Below are positions 33,583-46,431 of a DNA stretch of 64,000 nucleotides, one piece after another. Every line of letters starts with the position of its first letter. Position 1 is the first letter of the stretch. This DNA comes from Acorus gramineus (lineage: Eukaryota; Streptophyta; Magnoliopsida; Acorales; Acoraceae). Below the pieces are notes generated by a model. That model made no database searches. It saw only the letters and a list, made by a program, of their open reading frames with translations, and was not told the origin of the DNA. The stretch covers positions 1,701,788 through 1,765,787 of the forward strand of contig CM060850.1 in assembly GCA_030737835.1 (NCBI GenBank), in the 5' to 3' direction. A program made the translations under genes and the position numbers.

Positions 33583-36500
33583 CGCGGGACCTGAAAAAAC
33601 CCGCAATCAAACCATCAGATCGATCGAGAATCGGTCGGAGACGCCATGAAATCGAACGGAGGGAGGCGAATTTGACCTCTCTAGGGTTAGGGCTTCTGGT
33701 GCGGACGAGCGTGTGAGGTGACTGACGCGTGTGAAGAATTATTTGGAACAGATAGGTTTGGATGGAATAAGAAGGCGGACCCGATGTGATCAAAAAACGA
33801 GTTTAAAAATTACAGTTCACTAGAGGAAATGAAATCCGGGGTTCGAGCGGGATTTTAAAAAAGTCTGGGGAAAAATAAAAAATTTCTCGTCCCGACACGT
33901 CAGCGATCCGCGTGAGTGCCTCTCTGTTTGTTTTGGTTTCGAGTCGTCTCTGTGTTTGTTTCTACTTCTGTGCTTGTTTTGGAATCGGACGGTGTGTAGG
34001 GCGCTCTTGGCTTTGGTTCGGACGGATGGTTTGCTGCCACGTGGTACGGGTTGTTTGTCTATTGGGGTGTTGGTTTTGGGAGGGGGAAGATCTGGACCGT
34101 TCATTCGATGGGGCGTGGTCTTCGCACGTGGATCATGTGCTTCGGTAGGGGTCTGGTCGTTTTCAGGAAATTGGTCGGAGATCATCAGCAAGTAAATTTT
34201 GATTATGGAAGTAAACTGAATATCAGGGCGTTTAGTTTGGTAAAAGATAAACATTTATCTGATTTATCATTTAAAATAAATATTTATGGTCTTTTGAATA
34301 TAAGTTTAGAAGAATTTTATGTTTGAAAAGTTAAAAATTCTGAAATTTAGATCCAAACACATTTTCAACGTTTATCTTTTCAAACCACAATATTCTTTTT
34401 TAGGCAAAAAAAACTTACAGTTGAAAATCTAATAAAACATAGATTTTCAAAAGTTGAGTTTAAAACATAAGATTTTAAGAATTTCATAGTTTCAACATTA
34501 TATCCAAACTCACCATTAATTTTTAGCGTGAGTGTTTGTTTTAAATAGTTATTATAAGTATTTATTAATAAATAAATAAATTTTTAGTAAGTAAATAATT
34601 TAACACTTATTTAAAAATAACTTTATTTATTGATTGTTGAAATATCATTTTATCATCAATCTTTCTAATAAAATAATTTTTTCATAAAATGAATATAAAT
34701 ATCATTCTATGAATATTACAAATAAAAATTTATTTTTCTTGTTGAATCAAACAGCTTTTCACTTAGAATATCAATACTTAAAATTAGCAATCCACCTAAT
34801 ATAACGCTCCCTTAGACATCATTTTTCTTGGCGTGTGATGGTGTCATTTTAGATTTTTGTTTAAAATGGTAGACTCTTGCTAACTTACTTATTTTATTGA
34901 GGATGGCGCGATTACAATTCTGAATGGGGGTGAGAGGATTAGAGAGCAAACAAAACAAAACATTATTAACAAGTCAATCATTGCCTCAAACACCCCAACT
35001 TTGGACTCGAATGTCGATTATACTGAAATCGTCAACTCTCCTTCAGTAAATGAAGCTTTTCTAACATTGTCAAGACGCGACCCCGTACCTTGATCAGGTG
35101 CAGGGGCGGATCTAATAGTTGGCTAGACTGAATTATATCACACCCTAGATTTTGTTACAAATATCCCAAAATGCCAATACAGCCCAGTTTTGTAAAAAAA
35201 AAAAAAAAAACCCAAATGCAGCCCAGCTCAGATATTGTTACAAAAACATCAACATACCAATCCAGGCCAATTTTTATTAGAAAAATCTCAAATATCGTAA
35301 ACCTAAATTCACCCAAATTGAACCTTTTTTTTTTTTTTTTTTGAGATGTGAATGATGAATAAATCAACATTTTTGTATTATTGATTCTTTCAATTCGTTG
35401 TGTATATTTTTTTTCTTACTTAGATGAGGTGATTGGAATAAATATCAATGCATGAGGGTGGGTAGAATGAGTGGCTGTGTGGAAGGAATGTTTTATAAAG
35501 GATGGGATTCTTATTTTTCTAAGATTTTATTGTTTTTATATTTTTTTAACTAGATTTATTTAATTATTTTAAAGAGAGTGCAATGTTAATATTTTACCTC
35601 ATCATTAATTTGTAATCCTTTGTTTTTGTGTTTGTTTTTTTTTTTTTCCTTCAATTAGTTAAGATTGGTTTAGTACTAGTCTCCCCAATGCACAATGTGC
35701 ACGTAAAAAAAATTATGTGCACAATTAATACCTTCAATTTTTTTCAATCCATTCATACGCGATATAATTATATGTGCATAAATGTTATAATAAAAAATTT
35801 AATAATAATTAAATAAATCATTTGTAGAATGTATTATGAAATCACACATAAAAAAAATATGTTACAATTGAAAATAAGGTTTTGTATTTATATCCCTCAT
35901 TGGACCTTTTTTTGCATCAATATATACAATTCTGAGGGCCTTTTTCTGTATCAATATATACATTGGATAATATCAATATATGCATTGGATAACTTTTCAA
36001 GTATAACTCCGATTTAGGTAATCAATATTTTGTTAGAAAGATCTTTTCGAAATATACTTATGATTGTGAAATATGTGTTTTTATTAAAAATGACAATTTC
36101 ATAATGAAAAGTGAGATCAAATATTGAAATTCATATTTAATCGAAATTAACTATTTATCACCTAGATTCACGGTTATCTCAATCTAAATATATTAAATAA
36201 TAATAACAAAAAAATATGATTATGTGGCACGATCACCACCATTCATTGGTATATCTAAAAAAATAATAAAAAATATTAAGATTAATTTGATGAATATGGT
36301 ATTATCCAATTTATACACACACATATATATAAAGATAGATTTATTTTTCTATTTAAAAATGAAAAAAATTACAACCCTATGTACTACATACGAGGTTATA
36401 AATTGGACCAAGTGTATTAATGCTCTTCTTCTCTTTTTTTTTCTTCTTTCCTTGTTTCTTTCTTCTTCTCTTTTTATTTAATTAACTTCTAGTTCCATTT

Positions 36501-39500
36501 AAGATCTTTTTTTTGAGCTCTATCAAATTCAGTCATTTTTTACAATTTTAAATACAGTCTTATATATTTTGTTAGTCTCAATTACCTCATTAGAATTTTT
36601 TCATATTTTTTAAACATATAATCATTTAATTTATTAGAGTATATAATTTTACAATTTATAAAAATACATAACCAATTAAATAAGATATATAATTTTTGAA
36701 CAAATAAAAATATATATACACATTATATATTGTGAAATGAACATTTTCCTTTTTTCCCGTTTGGATACAGAATAAGCCACGAAATAACCTTGACTAAAGC
36801 TGAATAAATTTTTTTTTTGTGTTTGGATGCAGTGAATACCCTAACCCCCCGTATGGGGTGTGACTTAGGTTATTCGCTCCCGATAGTTATATTGAGATAG
36901 ATAATAATCCAGGCTGAATAAGCAACTTTTTATTTGGTTGTTTTTTTTTGTTATTCTCATTGGAAAACGTAAAAATGACTTTTTTGTTGTTTGGTTCACC
37001 TTGGATAAAATGATGATAAATGGTTTATAAGGGATGAATAAGAGTTTATGAAAATGACAATTATACCCCCTGAGAATAATGTGAAAGATATATGATTGAT
37101 TTGATAGATGTAACAGTTTTTGGAATATGTGTGAGTCTGTTAGGTGAGATAAATTTTTTAAAATGACAAAGAAGGGTATTTTTATCCATTGGTATAGATA
37201 AGTCTTGATAAACAATTCTACAATTTCCTTAGAATAGTTATCAGGCCTTATCTTAGCTTATCCAGACATAACTATCAGGGTTTATTCTGTCAAAACAAAC
37301 AGTTTTTTTTTTACTATTCTCCTGTATTCTTCCTTATTCTGGGTTTATTTCTCTAGCCATACGGGGGTGATAACATGTGATAAAATAAATTGATATAAAA
37401 TGGTATATAAATTTCAATCATACCCCTATAATTAAAGTTATTATATGTTATTTCACTTAAAGAGTATGTGGGTCCGCTGTCAAATCAATTATCATCACTT
37501 CCTATAATCATCTGTTAAATTAACTATCATCACTTTTTTACCTTTCATAAATCTTTATTCACACTTTATTCACATTTTATCCAAACAACAAAAATTTTAG
37601 ATGTTTCTCAACGAAAATAATTCAAAATACAATTAAACACAAAATCACTTACTCCACTGTTATCAAGGGTGGACCCAAGGGGGGGTGGGTTGGAGCACAG
37701 GTTCATCATCTTCTTGTTCTACAAAGAAAAAAAATGTAATCTCATACTTTGTGATCGCATGATAACTATATAAATTTTTCAATGTGAACATAATTTGTTG
37801 TTTGAAATAACACTACGAGGCTTAGACAGGTTCATATGATACATATTGTTGATGGAAAATGATATGTCCAGCCCCAGTTGCAACCTATTCGTAATCCACA
37901 TTGTTTTTCTTTTTTTTCTTTTTAAATCATACTCTCTCATCGAAATACATATTATTTTATTAAATGAAACATATACAATGATACATTAGTGTATTTTTTT
38001 CATTTTAAAAAAATAATTTTTTTTTGTATAATATATTATGATATAAATCCCATACACTGTAATCGCACAGTATAAAGTGTTATCATAGTGTGTGGAGCTA
38101 CAAGCAGACTATAAAATGGATGGTGTATCGGTGCTCTATCGTCGATTACATGAGTGAGATTTAGAAAAATAAGCATCATCTGTGAATGAGACTTTTAAAC
38201 AGTGGTTAATTGATATAATCATGTCCCTGAAATAATGATCATTCTTACAAAAAAAAATAAAATTCATACAAACAATTAAATTAGTTAAAAGAAGAATTAA
38301 GTGGATAAAAAGAAATTAATTCCATTTTTTTTTCTATTCCCAAAACTTTTGTAGCAATATGAAAATACATTTCGTCAGCAGTAACATTTTGTTAGGTATG
38401 TCTGTGTCTTTTTAGTTATTTAATCCATTTGATTTTCTTTTGTACATTATTATACATTACGTATATAGTGTTATTAATCCATTGTACATTGTCATGTCTT
38501 ATATATTATTATGCATTTATGTATCCTATTGAATTTCATACATATATCGTTACTTAACCAACACGTATGGATATTGAATAATTAAATATTTTTTTCTTTA
38601 CTTTGAAACCCTTTGTTTTATCGTCAGCCCCCCCATGTTTTAATTATTGGATTTGCCCCCAACTTTTATACCCATTTATGTTGGAATAATTGTATACTAA
38701 AAAATAAGTCTTATTCTATATCTAAACATGTGCTTAAGCCCCCGTTTGGAACGGAGATAGGATTTATGACAGAGTATACATTTATCCAAGCATAAGTGAG
38801 TATAAATAAGGATAAATGATTTTGTGTTTGGTTGTGTTTTGAATTATTCTCGTTGGTAAACGTAAGAATAAATGTTTTGTTGTTTGGGTAAAATGTGAAT
38901 AAAGTATGGATAAAGATTTATAAAAAGTAAGAAAATAATGATAGTTGATTTGATAGATGATTTGCCCCCAACTTTTATACCCGTTTATGTTGGAATAATT
39001 GTATACTAAAAAATAAGTCTTATTCTATATCTAAACATGTGCTTAAGCCCCCGTTTGGAACGGAGATAGGATTTATGACAGAGTATACATTTATCCAAGC
39101 ATAAGTGAGTATAAATAAGGATAAAACGATTTTGTGTTTGGTTGTGTTTTGAATTATTCTCGTTGGTAAACGTAAGAATAAATGTTTTGTTGTTTGGGTA
39201 AAATGTGAATAAAGTATGGATAAAGATTTATAAAAAGTAAGAAAATAATGATAGTTGATTTGATAGATGATTTATAAGAGGTGATGACAGTTAATTTGAC
39301 AATAGGTTCACATATTCTTTGGGTAGAATAACCCATGATAACTTTAATTCCACGGATTGATGGAATCCATATATCATTTATAATATATACCAATTTATTA
39401 TGACAACAACACCCTTATCCTGGATTTTCAAACACACCGAAACCCTTATCCGGGGGTACGGGGTCCATTCGTTAAATCAATCTAGGGTTTTTTAGTCCGT

Positions 39501-39589
39501 TTTCGAATTCGATTCCACCGAAAAATCAAACACAAGAGACCGTATTTGCTTCTCGATTCGGCGATTGAAGACCCATTGATCGAAGAAGA
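33583..39589. other. AT-rich intergenic region with degraded transposon-like elements
   Basis: No gene recognised in 6 kb. It holds the HMGB upstream region, poly-A/T tracts (35199, 35325) and degenerate MITE-like segments. One lies at about 36755-37370, with CCCCCGTATGG-type inverted ends at 36846 and 37360. A related 'ggataaatgattttgtgtttgg' family member lies at about 38735-39430; a third relative is the element at 50335. Confidence 0.6.
38652..39270. repeat. Tandem duplication of ~309 bp
   Basis: 38652-38960 and 38961-39270 are nearly identical direct copies, both starting 'tttgcccccaacttttatac' and ending 'gatagatga'. They differ by one indel and a few bases. The duplicated piece includes the left part of a MITE-like element. 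Confidence 0.95.
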
Positions 39590-42500
39590 ATGTACGGTTC
39601 GAGGGGGTAAGTCTCAAAACCCTAACCCTAGCCCCTAATTTTTCCATCGCCTTTCGATTTTATTGTAACTATTGAATCCGAAAACGTTTTTTGTGTTTTC
39701 TTTAATCTGATTGGTTTGGATTGTGAACATCTGGTCCTACTTCGTAGAGATCATACAATAAAAATCTCTTTTTTCTGGGTAAATAAATAAAGAAAAGTAT
39801 TGAAGCTTTGTATGCGTTCCACATCGGATCGAAGTGGATAAATTTAAAAAAACCGAAAAATTATTCATTGGGGGTTCAGATAGGATCACTAGACGTGAAA
39901 AAAGGTTTTTTTTTTTTCTTGTCCTGTAATCGGAGATTGATTGTTGTTTTTAGGGTTTCCTTACAGCTCGGAGAGAAGGGATTCTCCTGAGAATTTCTAA
40001 TTTTTAGTCTCAATTTTGATTCCTGAATCATGAGAGAGAACATACACGAGATCTGTGATATTTCACGAAAGACGTACGGTTATTGCCCATGCTTTGATTG
40101 TTTGCCCTATCTGGTTTGGTCATCTTTTGTTTTTGTGATGGCTATTCATCATTCATTAAGTTTGCCTTTCCTTTGTTTTAGATACCGGGGTTCAAGATTA
40201 ACATGGTTATCACTGCCCTCGCTGATTTCGAAGTTTATGATAATCGGCTTGATCTGATATCGTCAATAGTAATTTATGTGGACATCTTTCGATCTATCAT
40301 TTTCAGATGTCGATAAATTTTATTCTGAAACAATTTAACTACTTCCATGTTGGTTCCCCACTGTTGAAGACGGATATGGTTGTTTTTAAAATATTTTTTA
40401 GTTTTTTTCCTAAAATAAAATAAAATACAAAGAATTTGTATTGTGGAGAAAGGGGTTATGCTATCACTCAAGGATGCCTTTTCTGATTTTTATATTATTC
40501 TGCTATTCTTTCTTTGGTCTCTGGATGGCCTCCGGATAGGTTTTAATCCATTCATCTTAGGTGAAAGTCTCTATGCATTTCACCGTTCCAGTGGATTGTT
40601 GTGGTTTTTTCCCGTGTTCTTGCCCCCTGGCATTCTCCACGCATCCTGTCTCTCCAGTTCGCTCAACAACTTGCTTGAGCAATGATGAATTTGGTTTTTC
40701 GTTATTTCCTGTTTCGACTTACATGCGGTTTTTTTTATTAAGATCATGTCATCCGTAAAAGATCCATATGCAACCCCCACAAGGCCACAACACACCCTTT
40801 GATAATTTGACCAGGGAAGGTGGTCTTCCACTAATTTTAAACTTCAAATGTGTTCCCAACACGACGTTCAGCATTCTTTGAGAATGTCTGGAATTGTACC
40901 TTATCCAACCACATTTATCAGAATCCTCAGGAGAATGCAGCAACGCTTATGGGTGAAAATGATTATGAAAGTGAAACATTGTGGAGTTTTATATATAATT
41001 GGTATCGCACAGTCTTATATATGAATTGGACAAAGAATAACTTCATGTATTATTGACCGTTTAATCTTGAACTTAAATTGAAGGCTGGTTGCAGACCATA
41101 ATGCCTGTGGTTGCATTTTTGGTTCTGTTTCTACTCTACTTTAATTTTGCAATATCAGAATCCTCAGGAGAATGCAGCAACGCTTATGGGTGAAAATGAT
41201 TATGAAAGTGAAACATTGTGGAGTTTTATATATAATTGGTATCGCACAGTCTTATATATGAATTGGACAAAGAATAACTTCATGTATTATTGACCGTTTA
41301 ATCTTGAACTTAAATTGAAGGCTGGTTGCAGACCATAATGCCTGTGGTTGCATTTTTGGTTCTGTTTCTACTCTACTTTAATTTTGCAATATCATAATCA
41401 CTGGCTTGTTTTCATTCTCTACTCTAAAGTGCTTGCCGTGCACTTTATATATGGTGCCCTTTTAGCAGAAGTTTATATTGTCTCCCTCACTTTTGGATTG
41501 CAAAATTTAGCATCTGACCTGGTGGATTTTAGCTGATGAGGGCATTCTCCATTGAAAAAATTTAAAACTATTTGTTATGTTTATCTTTATGTCCTGTATA
41601 GCTGATGATCTGTCACTGGTGCTTTGCTTATCTAAATTTTTTTTAAGACAATTTGTTTTTTTTTTTTTTTTTCCTTTAATCTGGGAACGGTTTTCTGTTT
41701 ATCTCAATTTTGTTTATAGTCAATGTCATGTCAATGCATATGCTTCTTGTTCTTCTTACTCTGGTTTGATGACTTGTTATGCAAATTTATGCCTTTTCAC
41801 CTTGTATTTGTTTTCCATGCGTGGTACCTTTTTCTTCTTATTTGGGTCTCTTATTTTTTTAATCTGGTAGCAAATAAAATTAAAACATGAAGAAATTTTT
41901 TAAAGGATAAACTAGGGCAGAATACATGATGGGTTGGGTCTGTTTTCTAATGGGGATTGAGTGTGGGGGGCCTGTTTTCTGTTTTCTCTTTTTTTTCTGG
42001 GATGGATAAAGGGCAATGTATGGGAGCGGGGGGGTTTCGGACGGGTACGAGGTCGGCTCAAAGAGACCCCGAATGATGGACTCTTCGAATCCCTACTTCG
42101 CAGTGAGCGGAGGAGGAGGAGGCACGGCCGGCTTCCAATCGTACGGCTATGGTGGCGGCTTCCCTGGCGGTGCGAGCAACCTCCAGACCTTCCCCATCGT
42201 CCGTCTGAGGGGCCTCCCATTCAACTGTGACGACATGGATGTCTTCAGGTTCTTCGCTGGCCTCGATGTCGTCGACATTCTCCTCATCCACAAGAACGGC
42301 CGCTTCACAGGTGAGGCTTTTGTCCTCTTCGCGACACCTATGCAGGCTGAGTTCGCCCTCCAGAGGGACCACCAAAACATGGGCCGCAGGTATGTAGAGG
42401 TCTTCAGGTGCAAGAAGCTGGACTACTACCACGCCATTGCAGCCGAGGTGGGATACGAGGGTTGCTATGATCAGAGTGAGTACCAACCACCACCGCCCCC

Positions 42501-42831
42501 GCCGGCCCGATCAAAGAAGCCTGTTGCTGCGGACAACGGAGAGCAAATGGAGTTTACCGAGATGCTCAAGCTCCGCGGCTTGCCCTACTCGGCGACCAAG
42601 GCGGACATTGTGGAGTTCTTCGGGGAGTATGGGTTGACGGAGAACAATGTGCATATCGCATGCAGGCCGGACGGGAAGGCGACAGGGGAGGCATACGTGG
42701 AGTTTGGTTCGGTGGAGGAGGCGAAGAGGGCAACGAGCAAAGACAAGATGATGATCGGGTCGAGGTACGTCGAGATCTTCCCTTCCACACCGGAGGAGGC
42801 GAGGAGGGCCGAGTATCGGTCGAGGCAGTGA
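39590..42831 (+). CDS. hnRNP F/H-like quasi-RRM RNA-binding protein, 2 exons
   Basis: Coding exons 39590-39606 (17 nt, MYGSR plus two bases of the next codon) and 42012-42831, with a 2.4-kb intron; 278 aa. The joined N-terminus (MYGSRG-A-MYGSGGVSDGYEVG) matches the conserved start of plant hnRNP F/H relatives such as At5g66010 and At3g20890 (from memory), which supports the tiny first exon over the internal ATG at 42016. It is followed by KRPRMM, which is lysine/arginine-rich. RRM1 is at about residues 66-143 (RLRGLPFNCDDMDVFRFF, NGRFTGEAFVLF) and RRM2 at about 190-268 (LKLRGLPYSA, GKATGEAYVEF, GSRYVEIF). Such quasi-RRMs bind G-rich RNA and act in splicing in the nucleus. The coding exon is GC-rich against AT-rich flanks. 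Confidence 0.92.
40916..41389. repeat. Tandem duplication of 237 bp in the RRM-gene intron
   Basis: 40916-41152 and 41153-41389 appear identical or nearly so, with exact 237-bp offset, and both begin 'tatcagaatcctcagg'. The repeated 46-codon frame inside is probably not coding because it lies in the intron of the RRM gene. Confidence 0.95.
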
Positions 42832-43852
42832 TGAGTGTGTCTGTTGTCTGTCTTTTGGCTAAAATGGTTCACTATATCTGTTAGACATGGTTAGACGTTG
42901 GATTTCTTTCCCTTTTCTTGTGTTTGGTCCTCCTGCAGCAGTTTTAATTTTGAGGGTTGCTACTCTGGAATTATTTGATAAGAGTTGTTATGTTGTAAAC
43001 TTTAAAGGCTTTTATTTAAATTTTTCATATAACATTAGCATTTATTTTGAGATGTTCTATGTCGTGTGGGAATAGAAAATTTTTCATGTGTCTTTACTAA
43101 TGAGATTTCTATATGATAGTGTTGTATGAAAGAGAATTGATGAGATTTTCATTCATAGTTTTTTTATTCATGTAGACAAGTATTGATTATAATAAGTCTA
43201 TTTATATGTATTGATATAATAATTTTTTCTGTTGGAATGGGGATTACAAGATTTGGTATCACTTGAACTTATCCTGTTTCTAAATCTTGCCACTCCAACT
43301 CTGTCCCTATCTTATTTTCACAAAAAAAAAAAAAAAAACTACTAATTGTCCCTATCTTATGTTACAATCTATGAAATACTAGCCCTTATGTTGGGATCAA
43401 AGTATCAAACCACAAATAAAAATTATCTTTTAAACCAAAATATATACACACACCCTTTTTAATAATATGAAATTCAATGTAAAAAAGTAAAAGAAGTTTT
43501 AATATAATAATAAATATATACAATGAGATGAATGTTTAGAAGTTCATAAAATAAAATCCTTGTGTGAGGGCATTGATCATTTGGAGCAAGATGGGTTTTA
43601 TTAGTATTAATTAATTACTATTAAAACAAAGCAAAACACGTATAAGTGGTGGGTCCCACATTTGTTTGCATCCACGCCTCCAATCATAAACCCGTCATTA
43701 TTTTTCTTTGTTGAAAATAATAAATTGTGTGGTATCCGTTCATTCACTACTATTTTTTTTCTTTTCAAAGAGAGATGGTGTACAATATGTTTGATGTAAT
43801 GCCTCACTGAGACTACTTCAATTTCTATCATCAACAAAAAAAAAAAAAAAAG
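42832..43852. other. Intergenic region, RRM 3' UTR and PPR promoter
   Basis: AT-rich, with poly-A runs at about 43321 and just before the PPR start. No gene or repeat family recognised. Confidence 0.7.
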
Positions 43853-45289
43853 ATGGGATGCCCCCTATTCAATCCCAACAATATCATCTCCGTTTCAAAA
43901 CCAACACTCCCATTTCAAATCCAAGCTCACTTGACCCGTCCATCTAAAAATCCCCCCAAAAACCTCCGCTACCCCCGTCGATCAAAGCCGCCGCCACCGG
44001 AAGAATTCGACATAACCACAACTACCAAGACATTCAAACCATCTCAAATTCTTCCAAATTCAGATACCCAAACCGAATTACCAGACATTGGTGACACCAC
44101 CAACAATTCTGAATGGAGCAAAGAAGAGCTCGAAGCAATCGCATCGCTCTTCAGCCGAAGAACCCCCCCTCAAAGACCCACGCATCATCCACGCCGCGAG
44201 AGACCTCTCCCGCTGCCGCACAGAATCCGCCCTTTGAAGGTCCCCTCACCAAAACCCAACCACGCGAAGCTCGCGCACCGACCATCGTCGCTTGCGCACC
44301 GGGTCTTCAAAGACCCGATCTTTCTCATCGGCCTCGCGCGGGAGATCCGAGACCTGCCTCTTTCGTCGGACGCTTCGGAGGTTTTAGACAATTGGGTCCA
44401 ATTCCTCCGCAAAGGGTCGCTTGCGCTCACGATCCGTGAATTGGGCACGATGGGCCTCCCCGATCGGGCCCTCCAGACGCTCTGCTGGGCGCAGAAGCAC
44501 CCGCATCTGTTCCCGGACGATCGCATCCTCTCATCGGCTGTGGAAGTCCTGGCGCGGACGCGGAGGCTGAAAATGTCGGTCGAGATGGAGAAGTTCTTGA
44601 ATTCCGCAAGCGACGGTGTGGTGGAGGCCGTCGCAAGGGGGTTCATAAGCGGGGGAGACCTCCGCGTGGCGCGCAAGCTGTTGTTGGTTGCGAAGGACAA
44701 CGGGCGGAGTCTAGATGCGAGCATCCATGTTAAGCTGATTCTGGCGGTCGCGAGTGACCCGGACAAGGCGAAGCTGGTGCCGGCATTGCTCGATGAAATG
44801 AGTGAGAGAGAGGAACTTAAACTTAGGCAGCGCGATTGCATGGCGGTCATGAAAGTGTGCGCGAGGTTGGGGAGGTTCGAGGCGGTGGAGAGCCTATTTG
44901 GGTGGCTTAAGGAGTCGGGGGAGGCGATTACGGTGGTTACGTATACGATGGTCATTCATAGCAGGTGGTGCGAGGGGAGGCTCAGGGAGGCGATGGCGCT
45001 GGTTTGGGAGATGGAGAAGGAGGGGTTGCTGTTGGATTTGCCTGCTTATAGGGTCGTGATCAGGCTGTTTGTGGGAATGAATGACCTTGCGAGGGCCGTT
45101 CGGTACTTCACGAAGCTTAAAGAGGCTGGATTTTCGCCTACTTACGATGTTTATCGGGGGCTGATCAGGGTTTATGCGGAGGCGGGGAGGGTGGCGAAGT
45201 GTAAAATGGTTTGTAGGGAGGCGGAGATGGCGGGGTTTACACTGGATAAGGAGGTTTTGGCCTTGATGTTGGAGATGGAGGGGAAGTGA
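43853..45289 (+). CDS. Pentatricopeptide repeat (PPR) protein, single exon, probably plastid
   Basis: 478 aa from ATG 43853, without introns, as usual for PPR genes. The N-terminal ~90 residues are rich in Ser, Thr, Pro, Lys and Arg with few acids, like an organelle transit peptide. A conserved central region follows (LTIRELGTMGLPDRALQTLC). PPR motifs occupy about residues 355-470 (VVTYTMVIHSRWCEGRLREA, YRVVIRLFVGMNDLARAVRY, YDVYRGLIRVYAEAGRVAKC). PPR proteins bind organellar RNA for stability, splicing or editing. The sequence resembles Arabidopsis At2g01860 (EMB975) from memory. No E or DYW editing extension is present. An in-frame upstream ATG was not found because a poly-A run precedes the start. 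Confidence 0.9.
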   Translation: MGCPLFNPNNIISVSKPTLPFQIQAHLTRPSKNPPKNLRYPRRSKPPPPEEFDITTTTKTFKPSQILPNSDTQTELPDIGDTTNNSEWSKEELEAIASLFSRRTPPQRPTHHPRRERPLPLPHRIRPLKVPSPKPNHAKLAHRPSSLAHRVFKDPIFLIGLAREIRDLPLSSDASEVLDNWVQFLRKGSLALTIRELGTMGLPDRALQTLCWAQKHPHLFPDDRILSSAVEVLARTRRLKMSVEMEKFLNSASDGVVEAVARGFISGGDLRVARKLLLVAKDNGRSLDASIHVKLILAVASDPDKAKLVPALLDEMSEREELKLRQRDCMAVMKVCARLGRFEAVESLFGWLKESGEAITVVTYTMVIHSRWCEGRLREAMALVWEMEKEGLLLDLPAYRVVIRLFVGMNDLARAVRYFTKLKEAGFSPTYDVYRGLIRVYAEAGRVAKCKMVCREAEMAGFTLDKEVLALMLEMEGK

Positions 45290-46431
45290 TGACTATAAAA
45301 TGGGTTGTGTTGTGTGTTCAAATGTTTCAGATTTGAGTGTTTTGTGGGATTGGAGCATCGGAAGTCATGAGTTTTGTTAAAATGAACATATTTTGGTTAA
45401 AAGAAACTGGATGGCTAAATAGAAACCTTCATTGAGAGGAACTGTGAATGTTCACTTCTGTTGTACGTGTGCAGTGCTTGCAGTGCATAATCCTTGTTTG
45501 ACCACTTAAACATACAGAACAAACATTAAGATAATCTTCAATGGGGTACTCCATTTTAGAGGATCAACATTTTGGAGAACCAAGTGAAATAAAATTCGAA
45601 CCTAAAACTCTATCTACATCTCCATTTTATTTTAAAATAAAATACATCTTTCAAGAGTAACATAAAAATTCCACTGCATAAATGTAATTAAATATCAATT
45701 TAATCGAATCAATATTAACCAAAAAAACATATATATAATGAATTAGATATTAAAATAATCATTTTTTTAAACATAGATTAATGTTTTCAATATTGGTCTC
45801 ATTTTAAACATCTCATCTCAATGATATATTTCAACTGTACTAATTTTATAAAAAAGAAAAAAATAATTATGAGATATCCCTAATTTGGAGCATGGTTGAA
45901 ACACTACCATCCTTCATCATTCAAAGGAGAATGAGTCTTTTAAACTTGATTAGACAACGTGTAGTAGTAGTATTTTATCATTTCTTAAATACACGTCCAT
46001 ATTTGATGAGAAATATGAAATAAATATTACAGCTGTGCAATGACTGATGACTGAAGTAAATTTAAAAAAGCAGCAATGAAGCTTTCATTCTGCTTAAAAA
46101 TCAAGGATCATACAGATGTTACAAATGGTATTTAGCCTCCTATCTGCCTAAGACATTTCCAGTATTAAGAGATGCCATTAATCTGTACACAGTTAGCCTA
46201 CAACCACCCCCCCCCCCCCCCCCCCAACCCAACATTTGATTTGGTTATGAATTGATATAGCTTATGATATTAAAAAGAAAGAAAGGATGAGAAAAAATTG
46301 AACTCTTCACCTCCAGCGATCCACCTGCGCCATCCGAAATGCACAGAAACGCAAAGTAAATGAATCAATAAATTCTATAAACTGCATCCATCGGCGGCAT
46401 AGAATTAGAGTTGAGTGAATCAACCATTTCT
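45290..46431. other. Convergent intergenic region with a poly-C tract
   Basis: 3' flanks of the PPR and bromodomain genes, AT-rich. A pure C run of about 19 bases lies at about 46207-46225. No gene seen. Confidence 0.75.

Noticed and set aside
33425..33793. 122-codon minus-strand ORF across the HMGB 5' region
   Set aside because: It reads through the intron and 5' leader; the spliced HMGB model explains the sequence.
40916..41296. Repeated 46-residue peptide (N-A-A-T-L-M-G-E-N-D...) as a duplicated small gene
   Set aside because: It lies in the RRM-gene intron, has no supported start or splice context and is explained by the 237-bp tandem duplication.
44185..44955. 256-codon ORF antisense to the PPR gene
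   Set aside because: Codon composition is the mirror of the PPR coding frame and no domain is recognisable.
46200..46230. Poly-C tract as a functional i-motif or G-quadruplex
   Set aside because: A homopolymer of this length is common slippage sequence in a 3' flank, with no other supporting feature.
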